From NCBI GenBank assembly GCA_030632525.1, contig DAOVUP010000019.1:1-9956 (forward strand): a stretch of DNA of 9,956 bases, in the 5' to 3' direction. The stretch is from Desulfobacteraceae bacterium. Lineage in GTDB: Bacteria > Desulfobacterota > DSM-4660 > Desulfatiglandales > Desulfatiglandaceae. Under the pieces are notes generated by a model, which was not told the DNA's origin, searched no databases, and was given only the letters and a program-made list of their open reading frames with translations. Shown in pieces: positions 1-5,232 of the stretch (positions are counted from its first letter, which is position 1; each line of letters starts with the position of its first letter). Position numbers and translations under genes: made by a program.

Positions 1-239
1 CAGGGATTCATGTTTCCGCCATAACCATGTTTCGGTTGTTTGACAACTTCCAAGTGACGACGGGTGATGTCTGCCACTTTAAACGGAAGCCCAATTGCGC
101 GAGCCGATTTTCTGGCCTTCCCGGATTTGAAGCAGGGGGTTTCAAAAAAAAGGGCCAGAACATCAATGCCCTGGGCCCTTATCAAATCAGCGGCCATCAT
201 GCTGTCGAGGCCCCCTGAAAAAACGCATATTGCTTTCAT
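1..239 (-). CDS. PP-loop ATPase, MnmA/ThiI-like tRNA-thiolation-type protein (5' part only)
   Basis: The first 79 codons of a gene that runs off the left edge of the window. The N-terminus has a hydrophobic strand followed by SGGLDS (residues 8-13), the PP-loop that binds ATP in adenylating enzymes such as MnmA, ThiI and QueC. A KHGYGGNMNP stretch at residues 70-79 resembles the conserved segment just before a catalytic cysteine in thiouridylase-type enzymes. The expected role is ATP-dependent activation of a tRNA base for sulfur transfer in the cytoplasm. The ATG at 239 is chosen because it immediately precedes the typical N-terminal strand; a GAGGA about 13 nt upstream is a modest ribosome-binding site. 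Only 21 nt separate it from the stop of the DnaJ-like gene, so the two are probably co-transcribed. The PP-loop is clear; the exact substrate cannot be decided without the missing C-terminal part. Confidence 0.78.
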   Translation of the reverse strand, partial: MKAICVFSGGLDSMMAADLIRAQGIDVLALFFETPCFKSGKARKSARAIGLPFKVADITRRHLEVVKQPKHGYGGNMNP

Positions 240-260
240 GTCAAGCCATAAATCCTCTTT

Positions 261-1178
261 CTACAATCCCACTTTTGTTAACGATTCCATCAGGGATTCC
301 TGTTCTTTTGTCAGTTCTTTTGGTACTTCGATGTTGATTTCGACATAGGCATTTCCTTTGCCTGAACCGTTGTTAAGAGGCATGCCATGCCCTTTCAGAC
401 GAAATTTGGCATTATTCTGGGTGCCGGTAGGGATTTTCAACTTCAGTGTCTTTTGCTCGATAGTCGGCACCTCGATTTCGGTGCCTAATACGGCTTCAGA
501 AAACCTGATTTTTTGATTTAAATATAGGTCAGCATTTTCCCGCCTGAAGGCAGGATGTGCAAGCTCCTTGATCTGCACATAGAGATCTCCCGGTGGACCG
601 CCAAACAAACCGGGTTGGCCCTTCCCCTGTAATCTTAATTTCTGCCCCCCCTTGATCCCGGCGGGTACCTTGACAGAGACCTTCTCCTGTCGTCCGTCAA
701 TCTGATAAGCGATCGTCTTATTTGTGGATTTGCACAATTCTTCCAGGGTCATCGGGAGTTCATAGACTAGATTCTGACCTTTTGTCCCTTGACCATGACC
801 TTGATAGCTTCGTCCTTCCTGACCAAAACCGCCCGCTCCTCCGTACATCTGGCTAAAAGGGTTGCGGCCCCTTCCCCCTCCACCGAATCCGAATTCTCTG
901 AAGATACTTCCTAAATCGAAGCCCTTGAAGATGTCTTCCTGGGTGAATCTGTTATGGAAGCCCTCGGCGCCGAACATATCATACTGCTTTTTCTTCTCCG
1001 GATCACGAAGGACTGCGTAGGCCTCATTAATGTCTTTGAACATTGCCTCGGCGGAATTGTTTCCTTTGTTATGATCTGGATGGTATTTGAGGGCTAATTT
1101 GCGATAGGTCTTTTTAATCTCTTCAGGGGAGGCTGACTTTGATACTCCTAAGATCTTATAGTAGTCTTTACCGGACAT
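261..1178 (-). CDS. cbpA: DnaJ-family co-chaperone, CbpA type (no zinc finger)
   Basis: A 305-residue Hsp40 that should stimulate the ATPase of a DnaK-type Hsp70 and deliver unfolded clients in the cytoplasm. The J domain occupies residues about 5-70 with the essential HPD tripeptide at 33-35. A Gly/Phe-rich linker follows at about 85-130 ([17 protein letters not shown]). Two beta-rich client-binding domains (about 135-290) contain [17 protein letters not shown] and [17 protein letters not shown]. There are no CxxCxGxG repeats, so this is the class II CbpA type rather than canonical DnaJ, and the length matches CbpA. The start at 1178 begins directly with the J domain, though the upstream SD is weak. 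A candidate promoter with an overlapping inverted repeat lies upstream. No CbpM or HspR modulator gene is beside it; a PP-loop tRNA enzyme follows 21 nt downstream instead. Confidence 0.93.
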   Translation of the reverse strand: MSGKDYYKILGVSKSASPEEIKKTYRKLALKYHPDHNKGNNSAEAMFKDINEAYAVLRDPEKKKQYDMFGAEGFHNRFTQEDIFKGFDLGSIFREFGFGGGGRGRNPFSQMYGGAGGFGQEGRSYQGHGQGTKGQNLVYELPMTLEELCKSTNKTIAYQIDGRQEKVSVKVPAGIKGGQKLRLQGKGQPGLFGGPPGDLYVQIKELAHPAFRRENADLYLNQKIRFSEAVLGTEIEVPTIEQKTLKLKIPTGTQNNAKFRLKGHGMPLNNGSGKGNAYVEINIEVPKELTKEQESLMESLTKVGL

Positions 1179-1207
1179 ATTTCTAATACGAATTTAGGGA
1201 TTCAGAA

Positions 1208-1248
1208 ATTGTGAATTGAGGTATTATTTAATGATTGGAATTCACAAT
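1208..1248. repeat. Inverted repeat, candidate operator upstream of the cbpA-like gene
   Basis: ATTGTGAATT (1208-1217) and AATTCACAAT (1239-1248) are perfect 10-bp inverted arms separated by 21 nt, a centre-to-centre distance of 31 bp (about three helical turns). One arm overlaps the proposed -35 box and the other lies at the proposed transcription start. Such placement fits a dimeric or looping repressor. The regulator is unknown, and the arms could also form an RNA hairpin. Confidence 0.45.
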
Positions 1249-1251
1249 CAA
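1223..1251 (-). promoter_or_regulatory. Candidate sigma-70-type promoter of the cbpA-like gene
   Basis: On the minus strand TTGATT (1251-1246) and AATAAT (1228-1223) are separated by exactly 17 nt. They match the -35 and -10 consensus at 4/6 and 5/6 positions. Transcription would begin near 1216, giving a 5' leader of roughly 38 nt before the ATG at 1178. The region is AT-rich, so chance matches are possible. The overlap with a perfect inverted repeat (1208-1248) makes it more interesting. No heat-shock CIRCE element is visible. Confidence 0.42.
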
Positions 1252-1564
1252 TTTCAAGTAATTTCTCAATAAGTTCGGGCGAATCAACTGTATGGTTTTG
1301 AAAAAAGCATCAACTGTTTGATGGAACAGATGAAAAATCGCGGTTAATGCTCAACAACTCAAATCTAATCACAAGGAGTGAGAAGTCAAGACAACATATG
1401 ATGCAAGGTTTCCTTATGCTACATGGCCGGGATGTGTGACAAAATTTCCGGGCAAAATCTGGTCATTATTATTCTTGATGAATTCGTAAAAAGTCGACAA
1501 ATTCACGATTTGGAGGAATAACCTTAGGACTAACTGCTGATGATAATTAGTAATTCCTGAATTC

Positions 1565-2329
1565 CTATCCCGCGACGCGCGGGACTGAATCCATGTAAAA
1601 AGGATTTTTTACATGGGCATCATTTTTGTCCATGTGATAGAGGGTTGCGCCAATCGGCGCGAAAGATAGTAGGAGAAGATTCAAACCAGGGATCAAGAAA
1701 GGGAGCCCAAAGCCTAAGTGGAATGGAATAGCATTTAATAATAAACGGAAACGGGTCTTGAACGGGACCAGTTGCCTTGCCGGGATGAGGTCCGTATTGT
1801 CCCACGCAAGGAATATGGCGGCGACGCCGGAGGAAAGCAGCATTATAACAGGCCCCAGCGGTGTTAACCATCCGACAATCATCAGGAAGATTGATAAGAT
1901 GACCGGAATAACGGTTCTTGGAATTTCCTGCATGACAAGATAACCAAATAATTTCAGGACGGATACCCTTTTAGCTTCTGTTGTCTGGCCTTTGTTTATG
2001 AGTTCGGTTATGCGGGACATATGATCCATAATCAGGACACTGAAAAGGATTTGTGAAACAAGATAGGAAATAACCGCCGCTAAGCCAACAAGGCAGAAAA
2101 GGAGAATCCAGGACATGAGATACCATAGCCACAGGATCCAATGGCTTACCGGTTTTGTCCAGATGAAGGCCATAATCTCCTGGTGGTAGACGAAAATCAA
2201 ACTGGCTGAGAGAATAGTGATCAGGACCACAACGCAGAACCTCAGGAGGCCCCAGAAAAGGAGTTTAGGTGTCTTGAATCCAAGGAATAACCCCCGGAAG
2301 TTATAGTTAATTCCCTTAATGAAGTTCAT
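1565..2329 (-). CDS. EI24/CysZ-family integral membrane protein
   Basis: A 254-residue inner-membrane protein. Hydrophobic stretches lie at about residues 24-48, 64-102, 136-175 and 197-228, giving roughly four to six membrane segments. Features typical of the EI24 (CysZ-like) family include the N-terminal FRGLFLGFKTPKLL, a central amphipathic section with MDHMSRITELI, and the C-terminal half with PARQLVPFKTRFRLLLNAIPFHLGFG followed by IPGLNLLLLSFAPIGATL. CysZ imports sulfate in Enterobacteria, but many EI24 proteins lie outside cysteine operons and their substrates are unknown. No sulfate-assimilation gene is nearby, so the symbol cysZ is not assigned. The start at 2329 opens with the family-typical N-terminus but has no strong SD. 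The last 15 codons overlap two hairpins and may be a repeat-derived tail. Confidence 0.77.
   Translation of the reverse strand: MNFIKGINYNFRGLFLGFKTPKLLFWGLLRFCVVVLITILSASLIFVYHQEIMAFIWTKPVSHWILWLWYLMSWILLFCLVGLAAVISYLVSQILFSVLIMDHMSRITELINKGQTTEAKRVSVLKLFGYLVMQEIPRTVIPVILSIFLMIVGWLTPLGPVIMLLSSGVAAIFLAWDNTDLIPARQLVPFKTRFRLLLNAIPFHLGFGLPFLIPGLNLLLLSFAPIGATLYHMDKNDAHVKNPFYMDSVPRVAG
1569..1616. repeat. Two adjacent perfect hairpins in the 3' end of the EI24-type gene
   Basis: The first palindrome pairs CCCGCG (1569-1574) with CGCGGG (1578-1583) around a 3-nt loop. The second pairs CCATGTAAAAA (1591-1601) with TTTTTACATGG (1606-1616), an 11-bp perfect stem with a 4-nt loop. Both fall inside the last codons of the EI24-type gene. 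Neither is followed by a T-run on the transcribed strand, so they do not look like classical intrinsic terminators. They may stabilise the mRNA 3' end, or derive from a small repeat that now encodes the C-terminal tail. Confidence 0.6.
1602..1617. repeat. 16-nt repeat, copy A (inverted copy at 5075-5090)
   Basis: GGATTTTTTACATGGG here is the exact reverse complement of CCCATGTAAAAAATCC at 5075-5090. This copy forms one side of the hairpin in the 3' end of the EI24-type gene. The other copy lies in the leader of the DUF47 gene. Two identical 16-mers in 10 kb are unlikely by chance but not impossible in AT-rich tracts. Confidence 0.5.
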
Positions 2330-2341
2330 ATTTACACCAGA

Positions 2342-2400
2342 AAAGTGCCTATTTATCCCGTTTGTAGCGGGGAAGCGAGCTAAAGTGCCTAAAATGCCTA
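2342..2400. repeat. AAAGTGCCTA short repeats in the gap upstream of the EI24-type gene
   Basis: AAAGTGCCTA occurs at 2342-2351 and 2382-2391, and a one-mismatch copy AAAATGCCTA follows at 2391-2400. They sit in the non-coding gap 2330-2532 between the crotonase and the EI24-type gene, which would be the leader of the latter. Their role is unknown. Confidence 0.55.
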
Positions 2401-2415
2401 AAGTTAATGTTTTTT

Positions 2416-2431
2416 CACGCCTTGGCGTGAT
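2416..2431. repeat. Perfect palindrome TCACGCC-TT-GGCGTGA
   Basis: A 7-bp perfect stem with a 2-nt centre lies in the gap 2330-2532. On the plus strand the T-run precedes the stem, and on the minus strand an A-run follows it, so it is not an intrinsic terminator in either direction. It is immediately followed by TTCGATGTTGGATGTCGG (2432-2449), with a related GGATGTTCGA at 2464-2473. The whole gap therefore looks repeat-rich. It could be an operator or a dispersed intergenic repeat. Confidence 0.5.
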
Positions 2432-2532
2432 TCGATGTTGGATGTCGGAGTCTTCGCTTACCTGGATGTTCGACGATCATCTCTTAGCTCATGGTAAGTG
2501 CCCAATAAACCCGGCGGGCAGAATGGGAGCCT

Positions 2533-3387
2533 CTAAATTTTGGGTTCCTTCCACCAGGGGTAGAAATCAGGCATGTCGGTTGAGGCGCTCATGGTGAACT
2601 CCGGCGGGCGTTTTTCCAGGAAACTCTGGACCCCTTCCTTTACGTCCTTCTGCTTCCCTATCCAATAGAAACAGCGCGAGTCCACAAGGTGGACTGACTG
2701 CGGGTCCTCTTCCGTCAACCCATGCCAAAGAAGTGCCTTGCTAAGGGCCACTGATACGGCTGAGGTGTTATCCACGATTTCCTTTGCGATCTCCATTGCC
2801 CTGGGAAGGACCTTATCGCGCGGTACCACGTAATTGAAAAGCCCGGAGTTCGCTTCCTCTGAGGCCCGGAATATACGCCCCGTATATACGAGTTCAGTTG
2901 CCTTGGCAATCCCAACGATACGGGGGAGGAACCATGAGGAACATGCCTCAGGAACGACACCACGTCGTGCAAAGACAAAACCGATCTTTGCGTCCTGGGC
3001 TACAATCCGCATATCCATCGCTAAAGTCATTGTTATACCAACTCCCACTGCGTGTCCGTTAATAGCCCCGATCACAGGCTTGCGGCACCTGAATATAGCT
3101 AATGCAACCTTACCTCCTCCGTCACGATGCTCACTTATGGTGGTTTTTTTGGATCGGTCAAATGTTGAACCGCCTGCGGATAGGTCTGCGCCTGCGCAAA
3201 ACGCCTTGCCCGAGCCTGTCACCACAACAACGCGAACCGCATCGTCTTTATCTGCCTCAGCGAAAAGGTCGACCAACTCCTTTCGTATGGTGGGAGTAAA
3301 GGCGTTCATCTTGTCTGGGCGATACAGAGTAATTGTAGCTATGCCCTTGTGAATTTCATACCTTGTTTCGTTTAATTCCATTAACAT
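2533..3387 (-). CDS. Crotonase-superfamily acyl-CoA enzyme, isomerase-like active site
   Basis: A 284-residue crotonase-fold protein that should act on acyl-CoA thioesters in the cytoplasm. The N-terminal IATITLYRPDKMNAF (residues 16-30), the CoA/oxyanion-hole segment KAFCAGADLS (61-70) and the second segment INGHAVGVGITM (109-120) are standard. By eye alignment to mammalian enoyl-CoA hydratase, the catalytic Glu144 and Glu164 positions are Thr119 and Phe139, so the classical hydratase pair is missing. A glutamate is present at 147 in VVPEACSS, the position of the base in delta3-delta2-enoyl-CoA isomerases (PEGCSS-like). An isomerase or other crotonase reaction is therefore more likely than hydration. 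The tail DFYPWWKEPKI is a distinctive C-terminal extension. Two starts are possible, ATG at 3387 (3 nt from GGAGGA) or at 3381 (9 nt). No beta-oxidation partners lie nearby. Confidence 0.88.
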   Translation of the reverse strand: MLMELNETRYEIHKGIATITLYRPDKMNAFTPTIRKELVDLFAEADKDDAVRVVVVTGSGKAFCAGADLSAGGSTFDRSKKTTISEHRDGGGKVALAIFRCRKPVIGAINGHAVGVGITMTLAMDMRIVAQDAKIGFVFARRGVVPEACSSWFLPRIVGIAKATELVYTGRIFRASEEANSGLFNYVVPRDKVLPRAMEIAKEIVDNTSAVSVALSKALLWHGLTEEDPQSVHLVDSRCFYWIGKQKDVKEGVQSFLEKRPPEFTMSASTDMPDFYPWWKEPKI

Positions 3388-3390
3388 TTA

Positions 3391-3396
3391 TCCTCC
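3391..3396 (-). promoter_or_regulatory. Ribosome-binding site of the crotonase gene (GGAGGA)
   Basis: A strong Shine-Dalgarno match lies 3 nt from the ATG at 3387 and 9 nt from the in-frame ATG at 3381. The second spacing is closer to ideal, so the protein may start two residues later than annotated. Confidence 0.7.
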
Positions 3397-3450
3397 AAGA
3401 ATAATTTTCATCTATACAGTTCTCATAGGAGGCTGTGGATCTCTTTATTA

Positions 3451-4398
3451 TCAACCCGTGGGAACATAACGTAGCTGGATTGCAAAGTAGATGGACAAGG
3501 CAATAACAGCGGCTATCGCCGGTGTGAAAAACCAACCCACGAGTATGTTTATTAAGGTACGTCCCTCCACTGTTCTGATACCTTTTATAATGCCTACTCC
3601 TAAGACGGCTCCGATTACGGCCTGGGACGTCGAGACAGGAACCCCTATAATGGTATAAATGTGGACGGTAATAGCCTCGGCCAGGAGCACTACGAGAGCT
3701 GAAAAAGGGTCTAATTTTACCAACCGCCTTCCTACGGTTTCCATGACCCTCCTGCTAAAGGTCAGTATCCCTATGTCAATACTCAGGCCCCCAAGGAGAA
3801 CAGCCGAAAACAGGGTCAACTCTCCTGCGCCGACAAAGACCGCTGTTACGTTGGCTACATTATTTGCCCCAAGGGCATACGCGCCATAAGAACCGGCCCC
3901 TATCAATGAGAGGCGCAGGAGGTTGTCAGCCTGAAAGAGATTGATATTGAGCCTGTTATAAATGAAGGCCAGCACCCTGTAAATCATAATGGCGAGTATT
4001 ATCCCTCCCACTGGGGTACCAATCCAGCACGCCACCACCTTTCCCAATCCAGGGATATTGATGTTCTGGTTCAGCAGGGCAACTCCTAAGATAGCGCCCA
4101 CAACCGCCTGAGAGGTAGAAACAGGAAGGCTGAAAATTGTCATGATGGTCACAGTGACAGCGGCTGCCACTGAAGAAACAACTGCCTGTTCAGGGTTCAA
4201 CGGGGTCAGGCCTTTAAGGGTTTCGATCCCTGCCTGGCCTTCAAGGAGTGCCCCTAAAAGGACAAACACGGACGCCAGGATCGCCGCTGTCCAAAACTTG
4301 ACCATCCGCGCTGCAACTGCCGAGCCAAAGACATTGGATGCATCGTTGGCGCCTAAGGACCATCCTAAGAATATCCCTCCCAAAAGAGAGAGCATCAT
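3451..4398 (-). CDS. pit: PiT-family inorganic phosphate transporter
   Basis: A 315-residue integral membrane carrier for inorganic phosphate or metal-phosphate, driven by a cation gradient. The protein is internally duplicated as in all PiT members. The first half has the signature GANDASNVFG (residues 16-25) and PVSTSQAVVGAILG (92-105); the second half has GANNVANV (177-184) and PVSTSQAVIGAVLG (254-267). Hydrophobic segments fill most of the chain, and the length fits the short bacterial type. The ATG at 4398 overlaps the stop of the DUF47 gene in an ATGA arrangement, so the two should be translationally coupled; a second ATG follows directly. The DUF47 partner is the usual PiT accessory protein. 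No Pho box is recognisable. Confidence 0.96.
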   Translation of the reverse strand: MMLSLLGGIFLGWSLGANDASNVFGSAVAARMVKFWTAAILASVFVLLGALLEGQAGIETLKGLTPLNPEQAVVSSVAAAVTVTIMTIFSLPVSTSQAVVGAILGVALLNQNINIPGLGKVVACWIGTPVGGIILAIMIYRVLAFIYNRLNINLFQADNLLRLSLIGAGSYGAYALGANNVANVTAVFVGAGELTLFSAVLLGGLSIDIGILTFSRRVMETVGRRLVKLDPFSALVVLLAEAITVHIYTIIGVPVSTSQAVIGAVLGVGIIKGIRTVEGRTLINILVGWFFTPAIAAVIALSIYFAIQLRYVPTG

Positions 4399-5045
4399 AC
4401 ACGCCTCTTCATGCTGATGATGTTGACCCTTTTTGATACGCGATCGGTCTGATCTGAAATCTCACCCATATTTATGACCATCTCCTTAAGCTGCAGCTTT
4501 TGAAAGGGATCCAGATCTGAATCAAAGATCTTGGTGATGATACCGCGCTCGATATGGTCACAACGGCTTTCGTTGAGGTCGATGGTGGAAACGAGGAACC
4601 TTATCCCTTTGGCCCTTTCAAAAAGGGTTTTGACCTGTTTTATCATAAGCTCACAGTTTTCGAAGGAAACTTCCAAAAGCTCCTTAATGTCTGGTGCAAT
4701 GAAATTGGGGATAACCAGCTTTTGGGTTTTGATCATGTGGAGAACCAGCTCGAAGAGTCTCGGGACCTTGTCCATGGCCTCTAAGAGACCCATAATATCT
4801 CCACGCGATTCAGGCAGGAGGGCCTTGCCATACATCAATTCCTTGATCTTTTCACGCACATCATCGGCCTTGGACTCGAACTTGTGGGTGAGACGTATTC
4901 GGAAGTCAAAATCGTCGCATACACCGGTCTCAAGACAGGTATTTATGGCCTCGGCAAAATGTTTCCTGCTCGTCTCTAAATACCCTAAATACTCGTAAAT
5001 CAGGGCTTTCACTTGGTGCTGCTTCTTAAAGAAGAGTTTTGGCAT
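4395..5045 (-). CDS. DUF47/PhoU-like accessory protein of the PiT transporter
   Basis: A 216-residue all-helical cytoplasmic protein of the PhoU-related DUF47 family, whose members are typically encoded beside PiT transporters and thought to modulate them. Helical metal-binding-type motifs are visible: ESKADDVREKI (residues 57-67), LLEAMDKVPRLFE (87-99), ESRCDHIERGI (159-169) and EMVINMGEISDQTDRV (188-203). The open frame extends 39 codons further upstream to 5162. The start is placed at the ATG at 5045 because a strong AAGGAGG lies 5 nt before it and the family begins with MPKLFFKK-type sequences; the extension also covers palindromes that look regulatory. Its stop overlaps the start of the PiT gene by 4 nt (4395-4398), so the pair forms one operon. 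Confidence 0.92.
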   Translation of the reverse strand: MPKLFFKKQHQVKALIYEYLGYLETSRKHFAEAINTCLETGVCDDFDFRIRLTHKFESKADDVREKIKELMYGKALLPESRGDIMGLLEAMDKVPRLFELVLHMIKTQKLVIPNFIAPDIKELLEVSFENCELMIKQVKTLFERAKGIRFLVSTIDLNESRCDHIERGIITKIFDSDLDPFQKLQLKEMVINMGEISDQTDRVSKRVNIISMKRRV

Positions 5046-5050
5046 ATTTG

Positions 5051-5057
5051 CCTCCTT
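5051..5057 (-). promoter_or_regulatory. Ribosome-binding site of the DUF47 gene (AAGGAGG)
   Basis: AAGGAGG lies 5 nt upstream of the ATG at 5045. This near-perfect Shine-Dalgarno sequence settles the start against the longer open frame reaching 5162. Confidence 0.88.
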
Positions 5058-5074
5058 GGGAATGAAATCTGACA

Positions 5075-5090
5075 CCCATGTAAAAAATCC
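5075..5090. repeat. 16-nt repeat, copy B (inverted copy at 1602-1617)
   Basis: CCCATGTAAAAAATCC is identical, in inverted orientation, to 1602-1617. Here it lies 30-45 nt upstream of the DUF47 start, in the untranslated leader. It does not form the hairpin seen at the other copy. Confidence 0.5.
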
Positions 5091-5127
5091 GGGGTTGATG
5101 GAACTCCCAAACGAACCTTTTCGCGTT

Positions 5128-5160
5128 GAAACGTGATGCGCGAAACGTGATTCACGTTTC
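5128..5160. repeat. GAAACGTGAT direct repeat ending in a perfect palindrome
   Basis: GAAACGTGAT occurs at 5128-5137 and again at 5142-5151, a period of 14 nt. The second copy is the left half of the perfect palindrome GAAACGTGA-T-TCACGTTTC (5142-5160). This gives three half-sites in 33 bp, the pattern expected of a regulator binding several times. They lie about 85-115 bp upstream of the DUF47-pit operon and about 75 bp beyond the end of the activator gene. No T-run follows, so a terminator is unlikely. Confidence 0.6.
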
Positions 5161-5232
5161 ATGAATTCTTGCGCTAATTAGTGAGTTCTGATGTTTGATG
5201 AAGCTGTCCTGTTAAATTCGGTCTGTCTCAAA

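Larger units (their letters stand above)
1179..1564. other. 386-bp intergenic region between the EI24-type and cbpA-like genes
   Basis: No credible coding sequence is present; the only ATG with an upstream SD-like AGGAG (plus strand, ATGATG at about 1399) reads just 13 codons. The left part (1179-1251) holds the candidate promoter and inverted repeat of the cbpA-like gene. The middle (about 1260-1470) shows nothing I can name. At 1477-1495 lies GATGAATTCGTAAAAAGTC, which resembles a short motif I remember from intergenic regions of deltaproteobacterial genomes; this is from memory and unverified. No convincing terminator for the EI24-type gene is visible. Confidence 0.6.

Noticed and set aside
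1179..1260. CIRCE/HrcA heat-shock operator for the DnaJ-like gene
   Set aside because: The inverted repeat present does not match the CIRCE consensus arms or its 9-nt spacer.
1569..1583. Intrinsic terminator of the EI24-type gene
   Set aside because: The GC stem lies inside the last codons and no T-run follows on the minus strand.
2416..2431. Intrinsic terminator
   Set aside because: The stem is good but the T-run is on the wrong side for both strands.
2319..2597. Plus-strand 92-codon frame across the crotonase/EI24 gap
   Set aside because: It overlaps the ends of two real genes, its translation is low-quality and the region is repeat-rich.
5046..5162. 39-residue N-terminal extension of the DUF47 protein
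   Set aside because: A strong SD precedes the internal ATG at 5045, and the extension overlies palindromic, apparently regulatory DNA.
5046..5232. Pho box upstream of the phosphate-transport operon
   Set aside because: No direct repeat resembling the CTGTCAT-type consensus is visible; the repeats present are of the GAAACGTGA type.
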